Source: RGIG5327 sp045612485 (GTDB taxonomy: Bacteria; Verrucomicrobiota; Lentisphaeria; Victivallales; UBA1829). From it: a stretch of DNA of 55,914 nt. A program made the position numbers and the translations under genes. The notes under the pieces are model-generated. The model saw nothing but the letters and a program-made list of their open reading frames with translations, was not told where the DNA came from and did no database searches. Below are positions 16,803 through 24,037 of this stretch, piece after piece. Location: NCBI GenBank assembly GCA_045612485.1, contig JAZKZE010000127.1, positions 1 to 55,914 of the forward strand. The letters run 5' to 3'. The stretch's first letter is position 1; the number at the start of each line of letters is the position of its first letter.

Positions 16803-18140
16803 TTATCCCTTTTTTCTCAGTCTTGCGGCAAAAGCCCCGTCGCAATTTCCGTGGGACGGAAGAATGGATAACATGCCCGGAACGTTTTCTCCGGTAAGGG
16901 GGGAAGGATATTCCTCAAGGATAAATTCCGGATGTCTGTCCAGAAAATAACGGATATTGCCTTCGTTTTCACAGTAAAAACAGGAACAGGTACCGTAAAC
17001 AAGGGTGCCGCCGTTTTTCACCATGTGAGCGGCATTTTCCAATATTTCCCGCTGAGTCTGTACAAGACTGGTTATCTCCTCTTCCGTAAGGAGCAGCCGC
17101 TGTTCAGGGGCGCGTCTCCACCTTCCGGAACCGCTGCACGGCACATCCAGGAGAACGGCATCAAAGACCTTCTGTTCCGGAATACTGTCAAGGATACGGA
17201 TATTATCCAGACGTGCCTTTCCGGCGCGTTTGCGCAACTCTTCCAACTTGTGACTTCTTATATCCCAGGAACAGACTTTCCCCTTCTGTTTTCTGATGCC
17301 GGAGGCGATCTGGAGGGATTTGCCTCCGCCACCTGCACAATAATCCAGAATACTGGCATTTTCCGGTACAGGAAGGGCAAGAAGAGTTCCGCCGATACAT
17401 TGGGAAGAGAGATCCTGGATCTCAAAAAGGCCGTCCCGGAAAGCAGAAAAATTCTGAAGCTGTACCCTTTTATCATTTTCAAGACGGAACGCATCTTTTT
17501 TGAAAGGATGAAACAGGATCTTTACTCCGGACATGTCAAATTCCCTGACGATCCGGGCAGTCTTTTTCCCGTCACCGGGAAAGTTACTTCTGAACCATAC
17601 AGGTGAACGCTCCAGCAAACTTGCCGCCACATCTTCCGCTGTCTCTTTTGAGGGAAAATACACCTGAAGTTCTGAAGGAATATTTTCTGTCATGGACAGA
17701 TTTTTCCCAAGGCACCTCATTCTTGCAGAAAGCTCCTCTTTTGCAGCAGCTTCCAGAAGCTCTTCTTCCGGAACATCACACATTTTCTGCCATATTGCAG
17801 GAAACAGTTTTTCCCCGGCAAGAACAGAAGAATAAAGAAGGAGATTTTCCGCATTTCTTTTCTCTTCCGGTAAAAGATGCTGAAGGAATCCATAATCCCG
17901 GAATACCCGGAAAACAGCATCTCCAATGCGGCGGCGATCCTTTGAACCGTATTTGGGAGTATTGCGGAAAAGGCTGTTCAAGAAGTGGTCAAGAGCCTGT
18001 TTATTGAGCAGCACAGCAGATAATGCCATGGAAAGAACTCTGGCACACTCTCCTGCCTGAGCCTCAATAAGAAAATGTTTTTTTTCCTCATTGCTGGACA
18101 TAACATCACCGGCTGAACGGTCAACGGCCGTTATGGTCAT
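16803..18140 (-). CDS. RsmB/NOL1/NOP2-type rRNA (cytosine-C5) methyltransferase
   Basis: The 445-aa protein has an N-terminal NusB-like region with RNA-binding helices (ALDHFLNSLFRNTPKYGSKD). A C-terminal SAM-dependent methyltransferase domain follows: motif I DYCAGGGGKSLQIA near residue 270, the catalytic motif LLDVPCSGSGRWRR with the PC cysteine near 330, and GTCSCFYCENE with the second catalytic Cys. This fits RsmB, which makes m5C967 in 16S rRNA. ATG 18140 overlaps the upstream rhomboid-like gene by 20 bp. An alternative ATG at 18101, preceded by GGTGAT, would remove 13 residues and the overlap. I cannot decide between them from sequence. Confidence 0.88.
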   Translation of the reverse strand: MTITAVDRSAGDVMSSNEEKKHFLIEAQAGECARVLSMALSAVLLNKQALDHFLNSLFRNTPKYGSKDRRRIGDAVFRVFRDYGFLQHLLPEEKRNAENLLLYSSVLAGEKLFPAIWQKMCDVPEEELLEAAAKEELSARMRCLGKNLSMTENIPSELQVYFPSKETAEDVAASLLERSPVWFRSNFPGDGKKTARIVREFDMSGVKILFHPFKKDAFRLENDKRVQLQNFSAFRDGLFEIQDLSSQCIGGTLLALPVPENASILDYCAGGGGKSLQIASGIRKQKGKVCSWDIRSHKLEELRKRAGKARLDNIRILDSIPEQKVFDAVLLDVPCSGSGRWRRAPEQRLLLTEEEITSLVQTQREILENAAHMVKNGGTLVYGTCSCFYCENEGNIRYFLDRHPEFILEEYPSPLTGENVPGMLSILPSHGNCDGAFAARLRKKG

Positions 18141-18939
18141 TCATTTCTTTACGTAATTTTTCCAGAAAAGCGATCTCATCTTCTGTAAGTGCATTGATCC
18201 CTTCCCGGGAAAGTTTTTCCAGAACCCTGTCCGCTTCATTCAGATCCACCCGGGGCGTTTGACTGGAAACGGAAATGGTCTTTTTACTGTTTTCAGGATT
18301 GAAAACGTATTTTTCCGCAGTCTTTTTCTTTGCGCCTTTTACAAAGAAATCCAGAATATCCCATGCAACAAGTTCTTTCATAAAGAATTTCATAAAAATA
18401 TACGCACCGATGACCCCGCCTATCGCCTGATAACGCATGAGAACAAGGTCAATGACAAGGAAGAGGATCGCCATAGTCCGCATCTTTATAGGGAAAGGAA
18501 TAAAAAGCAGATAACATTTGAATTCCGGAGCCATCATGGCAGAGGCAAAAATAAGTCCGTAAACAGCTCCCTCACACCCGAAGACCGGAAATTCCGGATT
18601 CCGGAAAAAGACCAGGGAGACCAACAGATTTCCAATGATACCGCCGGCAAGATAGAGAGCAAAAAACTGTGAGGAGGTCATCCTTCTTACCACCATCACC
18701 CCGAAAGAAAGCAGCATGATCATCTGCAAAAAAAGAAGAAAGCCGTCCATATTGACAAAAAGAGAAGTAAGAGGTCTCCACAATTCAATATTCAGCAAAG
18801 TTGCCAGTGAAGAATAGAAAAGATTCCCCAGTTCCGGTCTGGCTTTGAAGGCAATGAAAGCAAGTGCATTAAGGGCGATCACCCCGAAAAGCATTTTCAT
18901 GGCATTGCTTCCGGAAGGATTTTCCATATTGTTATACAT
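18121..18939 (-). CDS. Rhomboid-fold membrane protein lacking the catalytic residues
   Basis: The 272-aa protein has about six membrane helices (residues 15-190) in the rhomboid order, and a soluble C-terminal tail. The C-terminal helix DRVLEKLSREGINALTEDEI is typical of rhomboid proteases. The active-site helix reads FGCEGAVYGLIFA where active enzymes have GxSGAxxG, so the Ser is Glu. The last helix reads YQAIGGVIGAYIF where the catalytic His precedes GG, so the His is missing too. It should be a pseudoprotease of the inner membrane. The start ATG follows AAAGGGGG by a few bases. The RsmB-like gene overlaps its end. Confidence 0.82.
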   Translation of the reverse strand: MYNNMENPSGSNAMKMLFGVIALNALAFIAFKARPELGNLFYSSLATLLNIELWRPLTSLFVNMDGFLLFLQMIMLLSFGVMVVRRMTSSQFFALYLAGGIIGNLLVSLVFFRNPEFPVFGCEGAVYGLIFASAMMAPEFKCYLLFIPFPIKMRTMAILFLVIDLVLMRYQAIGGVIGAYIFMKFFMKELVAWDILDFFVKGAKKKTAEKYVFNPENSKKTISVSSQTPRVDLNEADRVLEKLSREGINALTEDEIAFLEKLRKEMNDHNGR

Positions 18940-19054
18940 ATAAGTCCCCCTTTGTTAAAGTTATATTCCAGGTTTTACCCGTAAAGGCAAGGTAATATAC
19001 AGTCATTTCCGGTAAAAGCAAATAAAAATGAACTGGAATTTTGATTTTTCCTGT

Positions 19055-19082
19055 TTGATTTCCTGCCGTATGGGTGTATAGT
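19055..19082 (+). promoter_or_regulatory. Predicted sigma70 promoter of the radical SAM gene
   Basis: TTGATT (19055-19060), 16 bp, TATAGT (19077-19082). An in-frame GTG at 19074 overlaps the -10 box, which supports the ATG at 19107 as the start. Confidence 0.6.
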
Positions 19083-19106
19083 AAGCAGAAAAAAGAAGGA
19101 TCTGTA

Positions 19107-20000
19107 ATGAATATATGTAATGACTGTATCCGCAAATGCGGAGTATTCCGGGAAAGAGAACTTACGGAAAAAGGAAAATACGGATTCTGCCGTTCCCCGC
19201 AGAATCCGGTCATAGCAAGAGCTGCCCTTCATCACTGGGAGGAACCCTGTATCAGTGGAACAAGGGGTTCGGGAACTGTATTTTTCAGCGGATGTAATTT
19301 AAGGTGTGTCTATTGCCAGAACTATGAGATCAGCAATACAGTAAAAGGGAAAGAGATCACTGTAAAACGTCTGAAAGAGATCTATAATGAACTGATCGCA
19401 CAGGGGGCGCACAATATCAATCTTGTCACTCCGGGCCACTATACAAATGCCATTCTGGAAAGTCTTGATGAGGCTCTTCCCGTACCTGTCGTTTACAATA
19501 CCAATGGTTACGACTGTGTGGAAAATATAAGGAAGCTGGAGGGGAAAGTACATATTTACCTGCCTGACCTGAAATATTCGGATGATTCCCTTGCAATAAA
19601 ATTAAGTCACGCCCCCCATTACTTTTCCACCGCCAAAACAGCCATTCTGGAAATGTTCCGCCAGACAGGTCCTTATGAACTGGATGAGGAGGGCATGATG
19701 AAAAAAGGCGTGATCATCCGGCATCTGCTTCTTCCCGGCAATGTGGATAATACTTTGAGGATCATTGACTTTGTTGCAGAAACATTCAAGGCGGGGGAAG
19801 TCTTTTTCAGTCTGATGCGGCAATACACCCCCCACGGGGATATTGCCTCCTTTCCCTTCCTGAACCGCCGTGTGACAGATGAGGAATATGAAAAAGTGGA
19901 GGAATATCTTTTTGCTTCCGGTATTGAGGATGGTTTCCTTCAGGATGAAGAATCTGCCGCAGAAGAATATATCCCGCCATTTGACAATAGCGGGGTGTGA
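19107..20000 (+). CDS. Radical SAM protein, pyruvate-formate-lyase-activase related
   Basis: The 297-aa protein carries the radical SAM cluster motif CNLRCVYC at about residues 64-71 (CxxxCxxC), followed by QNYEIS. Upstream are extra cysteines, CNDCIRKCG and FCRS, and the PflA-like block GTRGSGTVFFSG. Later segments (NLVTPGHYT, VYNTNGY, YLPDLKY, VIRHLLLPG) match the PflA/YjjW-like branch found in many anaerobes, which activates glycyl-radical or other enzymes. No glycyl-radical enzyme is adjacent, so the partner is unknown. The start is ATG 19107 with AAGAAGGA upstream. The gene stands alone with its own promoter. Confidence 0.87.
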   Translation: MNICNDCIRKCGVFRERELTEKGKYGFCRSPQNPVIARAALHHWEEPCISGTRGSGTVFFSGCNLRCVYCQNYEISNTVKGKEITVKRLKEIYNELIAQGAHNINLVTPGHYTNAILESLDEALPVPVVYNTNGYDCVENIRKLEGKVHIYLPDLKYSDDSLAIKLSHAPHYFSTAKTAILEMFRQTGPYELDEEGMMKKGVIIRHLLLPGNVDNTLRIIDFVAETFKAGEVFFSLMRQYTPHGDIASFPFLNRRVTDEEYEKVEEYLFASGIEDGFLQDEESAAEEYIPPFDNSGV

Positions 20001-20049
20001 TCCTCACCTTAAATTTTGCAAAACCTGCGGGAAGTTCCTCTTTTTTTCA

Positions 20050-21750
20050 TCAGAGATCTTTATGTTCCGGTTCTGCGGAAATATAGGGGGAACGGTCGGT
20101 AATATTGGCAAAATGCCGGGATAATTTACGGATCTCGGAAATAAGTTCCAGATAAAAAAGTCCGCTTTCCGGCAGACATTTTCCTTCTTTCACCCGGTTC
20201 ATGTGAATGATCTCATACTGTTCTGCCAATACCATGATCTCGGCTTTCAGCTCACAGGAGTGTCTGTACTCTTCTTCTGTATATTTTTTCAGCAGGGAAA
20301 AAGCACATTCCGCCTGTGCGGAAAGTTTCTGCCGCATCAGAGCAAATTCCTTTTCCGCTTCGGTACTTAAAGTACCTTCGGAAGCAAGAAAGTTTTCGAT
20401 CATTTCCCGGATGATGGCGGTATGGTCACCGATACGTTCGGCATCGTTGGTACAGTGCAGTAAAAGCGGGATCATTGCCGCCTGACGGGGTTTCAGGGGA
20501 CGGAGCATGAGTTTCTGCAAATATTCTGTCATATCCCGCTGTTTTTCGTCGATGCGTTTTTCCCGTTCTTCCAGTTCGCTGACCATCTTGCGGTTTTCCG
20601 CATCATTGTTATTGTAGATATTGAAGGCACAATTTACCATTTTCCATGCCTTTTTCAGCATCCGGCGCAATTCAGAGGAACTCTGGGTAAGAGCAATGGA
20701 AGGAGTACTCAAAAGATGTTCTTCCAATCTCTGGTATTTGATCTTTTTGGTCTTGACAGGCAGAACTTTTTCGCAGATTATTGCCAGAAGAGGAATGAAA
20801 GGAAGCAGAATAAGGGTGGTAGCCACGTTGAAGACCGTATGGGCATTGGCGATCTGCCGGGGAAGATCCCCGCCTGCGGAAACTTTTTTGATGATATAGA
20901 AAAATGCCGGTTCGCCGTCCACAATAAAATAAAAGGAAATAATGGCAAGCAGCACACCGAGAAAATTGAAAAGGGTGTGGGCAAGAGCAGCCTGCTTTGC
21001 CACGCGGTTGGCGGCAATGGCAGCAAGCTGGGCAGTGATGGTTGTACCGATATTGGAACCTAAAACAAGGGCAATGGAGGTATAAAGATCCAATACACCG
21101 CTTCCCGCAAGAGCGATAATGATACCGGTACAGGCGGAACTGCTCTGCACAAGACAGGTGGTAACGATCCCCACTCCCACAGCACCCAGAAGAGTCCCGA
21201 AAGGCAGCACGCCATTTACCGGGGTACATTTGAAGAATTTGAAAGCATCCACAAAAGCTGGCTGGGTAGCAAGAGCTTTCAATTCATCGCCCATGATCCC
21301 CATTCCCAGAAAGACCAGCCCCAGTCCGAGGAGAACAAGTCCCCAGGCGGTGATCCTCTGTTTGGTAAAGAATCCCATCACAACCCCGGCAATGATGGCA
21401 GGCATAACGATCCATGAAATATCAAAGGCAATGATCTGGGCAGTTACCGTAGTACCGATATTGGCTCCGAAAATGATCCCGATAGCCTGGGAGAGAGTAA
21501 GAAGTCCGGCATTGATAAAGCCGATGACCATAACTGTACTGGCACTGGACGACTGAACCACTGCAGTTACAGCGGCTCCGGAAAAGACGGCAATAAGACG
21601 GTTGGAAGAGAAAACTCTCAGAATGGATTTCATCTTTTCACCGGCAGCACGCTGCAAGCCCTCACTCATAAGATTCATACCGTAAACAAAAATAGCAAGT
21701 CCGCCCAGTACCTGGATCAGCAGCATAGTCATTTGAGAAGCAGTCATCAT
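20050..21750 (-). CDS. Na+/phosphate cotransporter with C-terminal PhoU-like domain
   Basis: The 566-aa membrane protein matches the NptA/YjbB family. It has the two inverted QSSSA repeats, VVQSSSASTVMVIGF near residue 63 and CLVQSSSACTGIII near residue 198, each followed by a GANIGTT or GSNIGTT loop that forms the Na+/Pi site. About eight to ten helices span residues 8-320. Residues 345-550 form a soluble helical PhoU-like domain (EEREKRIDEKQRDMTEYL, and HCTNDAERIGDHTAII with the PhoU signature). It imports or exports inorganic phosphate across the inner membrane. It is monocistronic, with a near-consensus promoter about 75 bp upstream. Confidence 0.93.
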   Translation of the reverse strand: MMTASQMTMLLIQVLGGLAIFVYGMNLMSEGLQRAAGEKMKSILRVFSSNRLIAVFSGAAVTAVVQSSSASTVMVIGFINAGLLTLSQAIGIIFGANIGTTVTAQIIAFDISWIVMPAIIAGVVMGFFTKQRITAWGLVLLGLGLVFLGMGIMGDELKALATQPAFVDAFKFFKCTPVNGVLPFGTLLGAVGVGIVTTCLVQSSSACTGIIIALAGSGVLDLYTSIALVLGSNIGTTITAQLAAIAANRVAKQAALAHTLFNFLGVLLAIISFYFIVDGEPAFFYIIKKVSAGGDLPRQIANAHTVFNVATTLILLPFIPLLAIICEKVLPVKTKKIKYQRLEEHLLSTPSIALTQSSSELRRMLKKAWKMVNCAFNIYNNNDAENRKMVSELEEREKRIDEKQRDMTEYLQKLMLRPLKPRQAAMIPLLLHCTNDAERIGDHTAIIREMIENFLASEGTLSTEAEKEFALMRQKLSAQAECAFSLLKKYTEEEYRHSCELKAEIMVLAEQYEIIHMNRVKEGKCLPESGLFYLELISEIRKLSRHFANITDRSPYISAEPEHKDL

Positions 21751-21822
21751 AAGCCTTTCGTTTTCCTGTTGTCCTGGTTTTTCTGCCGTATTACAGAAAA
21801 AAATAATCAGGAGACATTTTAT

Positions 21823-21851
21823 AATATAGCATTTCTTTCTCTGTTTTTCAA
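21823..21851 (-). promoter_or_regulatory. Predicted sigma70 promoter of the Na+/phosphate cotransporter
   Basis: On the minus strand TTGAAA (21851-21846), 17 bp, TATATT (21828-21823). Confidence 0.75.
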
Positions 21852-21951
21852 GTTAATCATTCTCTTTGATCACGGATGCAAATGAATATGCCGCAGGCGG
21901 TGTTCCGGATTTCATACTTATGTGTATTTTTATCTGTACGGCATCAGATCT

Positions 21952-21973
21952 TCCCTGTTAAATCCCTGTTAAA
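21952..21973 (+). repeat. Tandem 11-bp repeat upstream of the GntR-LacI regulator
   Basis: TCCCTGTTAAA occurs twice head to tail (21952-21962 and 21963-21973), ending 24 bp before the -35 box of the regulator promoter. The 11-bp period places both copies on one face of the helix, so it may be a binding site. Confidence 0.5.
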
Positions 21974-21997
21974 TAATGTATATTTTACAAAAAACAC

Positions 21998-22025
21998 TTG
22001 AAATATGGTTAAACTTGGTTATTTT
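21998..22025 (+). promoter_or_regulatory. Predicted sigma70 promoter of the GntR-LacI regulator unit
   Basis: TTGAAA (21998-22003), 16 bp, TATTTT (22020-22025). It lies inside a longer open frame and so excludes starts upstream of about 22035. Confidence 0.65.
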
Positions 22026-22050
22026 AAACAAAAAAGGAAAGGAGAAAAAA

Positions 22051-23127
22051 TTGAATATCAAAGGAAGAAATTCCCAATCCTCACGCATTGCAGATCTTTT
22101 ACGCAAAGAGATCTTTTCCGGCAGCCTCAATCCGGGGGATAAGCTGGAAGGCGAATATCTGCTTGCCGATCATTTCCATGTAGGCAGACAGGTGATCCGT
22201 TCTGCAATAAAGATCCTGAAAGAAGAAAATCTGCTGCGTTCTGCAAAAGGAAGCGGAGTTTATGTCAATGACTATATCCCCCCCGTCTCCTCCGGGAAAG
22301 CTCCTGTCAGGATAGGGTATGTATATTACAATAATGTTCTCAAGGAAAACTCCTTTATTGAAAGTTATCCCCGCCTTCTGCAGCAGGCAAAGGAAAAGAA
22401 CTGTGAATTATATTTCGGACTGGAAAATCATGTGGACAGTCTGCTGCAATTCTGCCGCAACTACAAACTTGACGGACTTCTTCTCGGCGGTTATATAGAT
22501 AATGAACTTGTAAAGAGATTGCATGAGGAAAAGATCCTTTTTCTGCTTCTGGGCAATTACCGGCTGGATGTCCCCTGCAATATACTGGGGAAAGATGTTT
22601 TGAACAATACCAGGAACGCTGTATCCATTCTGCTGAAAAAATACCGTTTCACCAGAATCGGCGGAATTTTCAGCAATATGATCCATCTTGGTCCATTGGA
22701 AACACTGGAAGGAATAAAACTGGCGGCAGAAGAAAATAAGGTTCCTTATGAAGAAACACTGTTTCTTTCTGCGGAAGGCGGCAGCGGTTATCCGGAGATG
22801 AAAAGATTGTTCCACGCCAATGCAGTGGATTCCAATACCCTTCTCTATCTCTCCGATCAGACCTTTTCCGGTGCGGCAAGAGCCATCTTTGAAGAAAATC
22901 CCACCAAAGAAGCCCTCCCCTATCTTTTTCTGGACAAGAGTCTTTCTTCCGTTCCCTATCCGGAACTTGTGGGGTGTTTCCTTTATACAGCCAACGATAT
23001 AGCAGAACACTCTCTTGATACATTTCTGGATCTGTATCACGGAAAGAAAAAACAATTCTGGCAGGGATATGCCCCCTGCCGGATCAATATTACAGAAAAA
23101 ACAGATGTTAAAGGAGCAAAAGTATGA
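22051..23127 (+). CDS. GntR-type wHTH regulator with LacI-like sugar-binding domain
   Basis: The 358-aa protein starts at TTG 22051, preceded by AGGAAAGGAG and downstream of its promoter. Residues 8-75 are a GntR winged helix (ADLLRKEIFSGSLNPGDKL, then VGRQVIRSAIKIL and SGVYV). From about residue 85 a periplasmic-binding-protein-like effector domain follows (PVRIGYVYYNNV, LDGLLLGGYI, GIFSNMIHLG), as in AraR-type GntR-LacI hybrids that sense sugars. Its stop overlaps the pseudopilin start by 4 bp, so it is cotranscribed with the pseudopilin and the DUF4838 gene and likely controls the unit. The inducer is unknown. Confidence 0.88.
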   Translation: MNIKGRNSQSSRIADLLRKEIFSGSLNPGDKLEGEYLLADHFHVGRQVIRSAIKILKEENLLRSAKGSGVYVNDYIPPVSSGKAPVRIGYVYYNNVLKENSFIESYPRLLQQAKEKNCELYFGLENHVDSLLQFCRNYKLDGLLLGGYIDNELVKRLHEEKILFLLLGNYRLDVPCNILGKDVLNNTRNAVSILLKKYRFTRIGGIFSNMIHLGPLETLEGIKLAAEENKVPYEETLFLSAEGGSGYPEMKRLFHANAVDSNTLLYLSDQTFSGAARAIFEENPTKEALPYLFLDKSLSSVPYPELVGCFLYTANDIAEHSLDTFLDLYHGKKKQFWQGYAPCRINITEKTDVKGAKV

Positions 23128-24005
23128 AAAAACATTTTACACTCATTGAACTTCCGGTTACTACTGCACAACGGAACTGTTTTTCAAAAATAAAAAAATA
23201 CACATCCTTACGCCCGACAGGGCGCACTTCACGCTTTTTTTGCGAATGCAAAAAAAGCTCTTCACACCTTCACATCTTAACTCAATCCGCGTTTACGCTG
23301 ATTGAACTATTGGTCGTCATCGCCATCATCTCCATCCTTGCAGCCATGCTGCTTCCGGCATTGAACAAAGCAAAACAGCTGGCAGGAATAACAAGCTGCA
23401 ATAATAAACTTAAACAGATCGGACTGGCACTCACCCTCTATACAGACTCCTATAAAGACTGGGGCATCGGTTACAGCAAATATTATACAGGAGATCAGTA
23501 CTGGTTCTGGTTTTTCTCCGAATATCCTTCAGAACCCACCCGGAAAGCCATGTTTACCGGAATCACAGCCTTTAAAACCGGTTTGAAAGGTCCTCTGGGC
23601 TGCCAATACGCATTTGATACTATGGTAAGCAGAAATTACACTCCCTCAAACAAACAGTGTACTTTCGGAGTGAATAAATATATTGCCGATCCCCGTCAGG
23701 ACCATGACAGAAAAAAATATGCCTGGCATATCGATCCGGGTACCAAAAGATTTTTCAAACCGGGAACAGTCCGGCTGCCGCAGAAACTTTTCTGGGCACA
23801 ATGTGCGTCAGGGCCGGATACCAATGATTATATGTTTACCCACGATCTGAAAAGTCACTCCCTGCTGTTCCTCGATCTTGCAGTAAAAACATTGCGGAGA
23901 AGTGAGTTCGGCAGACAGGGAACAGGTACTTACGGAAGACTTACAGCAAGCTGGCAGTATTATCCGGCAAGCGGATCCCCCCTGAATGTCAATTTCCCCG
24001 ATTAA
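23124..24005 (+). CDS. Prepilin-like (pseudopilin) protein with duplicated processing site
   Basis: The 293-aa protein has a type IV prepilin/type II pseudopilin N-terminus, but twice. Residues 5-10 read FTLIEL, followed not by a membrane helix but by a polar stretch (PVTTAQRNCFSKIKKY and onward, Cys- and Lys-rich). At residues 57-62 FTLIEL recurs, now followed by the real hydrophobic helix LVVIAIISILAAMLLPAL and NKAK. The second copy must be the functional anchor. A C-terminal pseudopilin domain with GVNKYIADP and a late FLDLAVK segment follows, as in PVC-type prepilin families. The start ATG overlaps the regulator stop by 4 bp, with AAAGGAG upstream. The next gene is the secreted DUF4838 protein. 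Confidence 0.85.
   Translation: MKKHFTLIELPVTTAQRNCFSKIKKYTSLRPTGRTSRFFCECKKSSSHLHILTQSAFTLIELLVVIAIISILAAMLLPALNKAKQLAGITSCNNKLKQIGLALTLYTDSYKDWGIGYSKYYTGDQYWFWFFSEYPSEPTRKAMFTGITAFKTGLKGPLGCQYAFDTMVSRNYTPSNKQCTFGVNKYIADPRQDHDRKKYAWHIDPGTKRFFKPGTVRLPQKLFWAQCASGPDTNDYMFTHDLKSHSLLFLDLAVKTLRRSEFGRQGTGTYGRLTASWQYYPASGSPLNVNFPD
23136..23308 (+). repeat. 156-bp in-frame insertion bounded by imperfect FTLIEL-coding direct repeats
   Basis: TTTACACTCATTGAACT (23136-23152) and TTTACGCTGATTGAACT (23292-23308) differ at only two of 17 positions and lie exactly 156 bp (52 codons) apart. Between them is a perfect 11-bp inverted repeat, GCTTTTTTTGC (23233-23243) and GCAAAAAAAGC (23248-23258), with a GAAT loop. 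A second hairpin is CGCCC (23211-23215) with GGGCG (23220-23224). CTTCAC occurs three times around the large hairpin. The reading frame stays open throughout. Confidence 0.75.
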
Positions 24006-24037
24006 TATATACCATAAAAAATATGAGGTCACAACTT

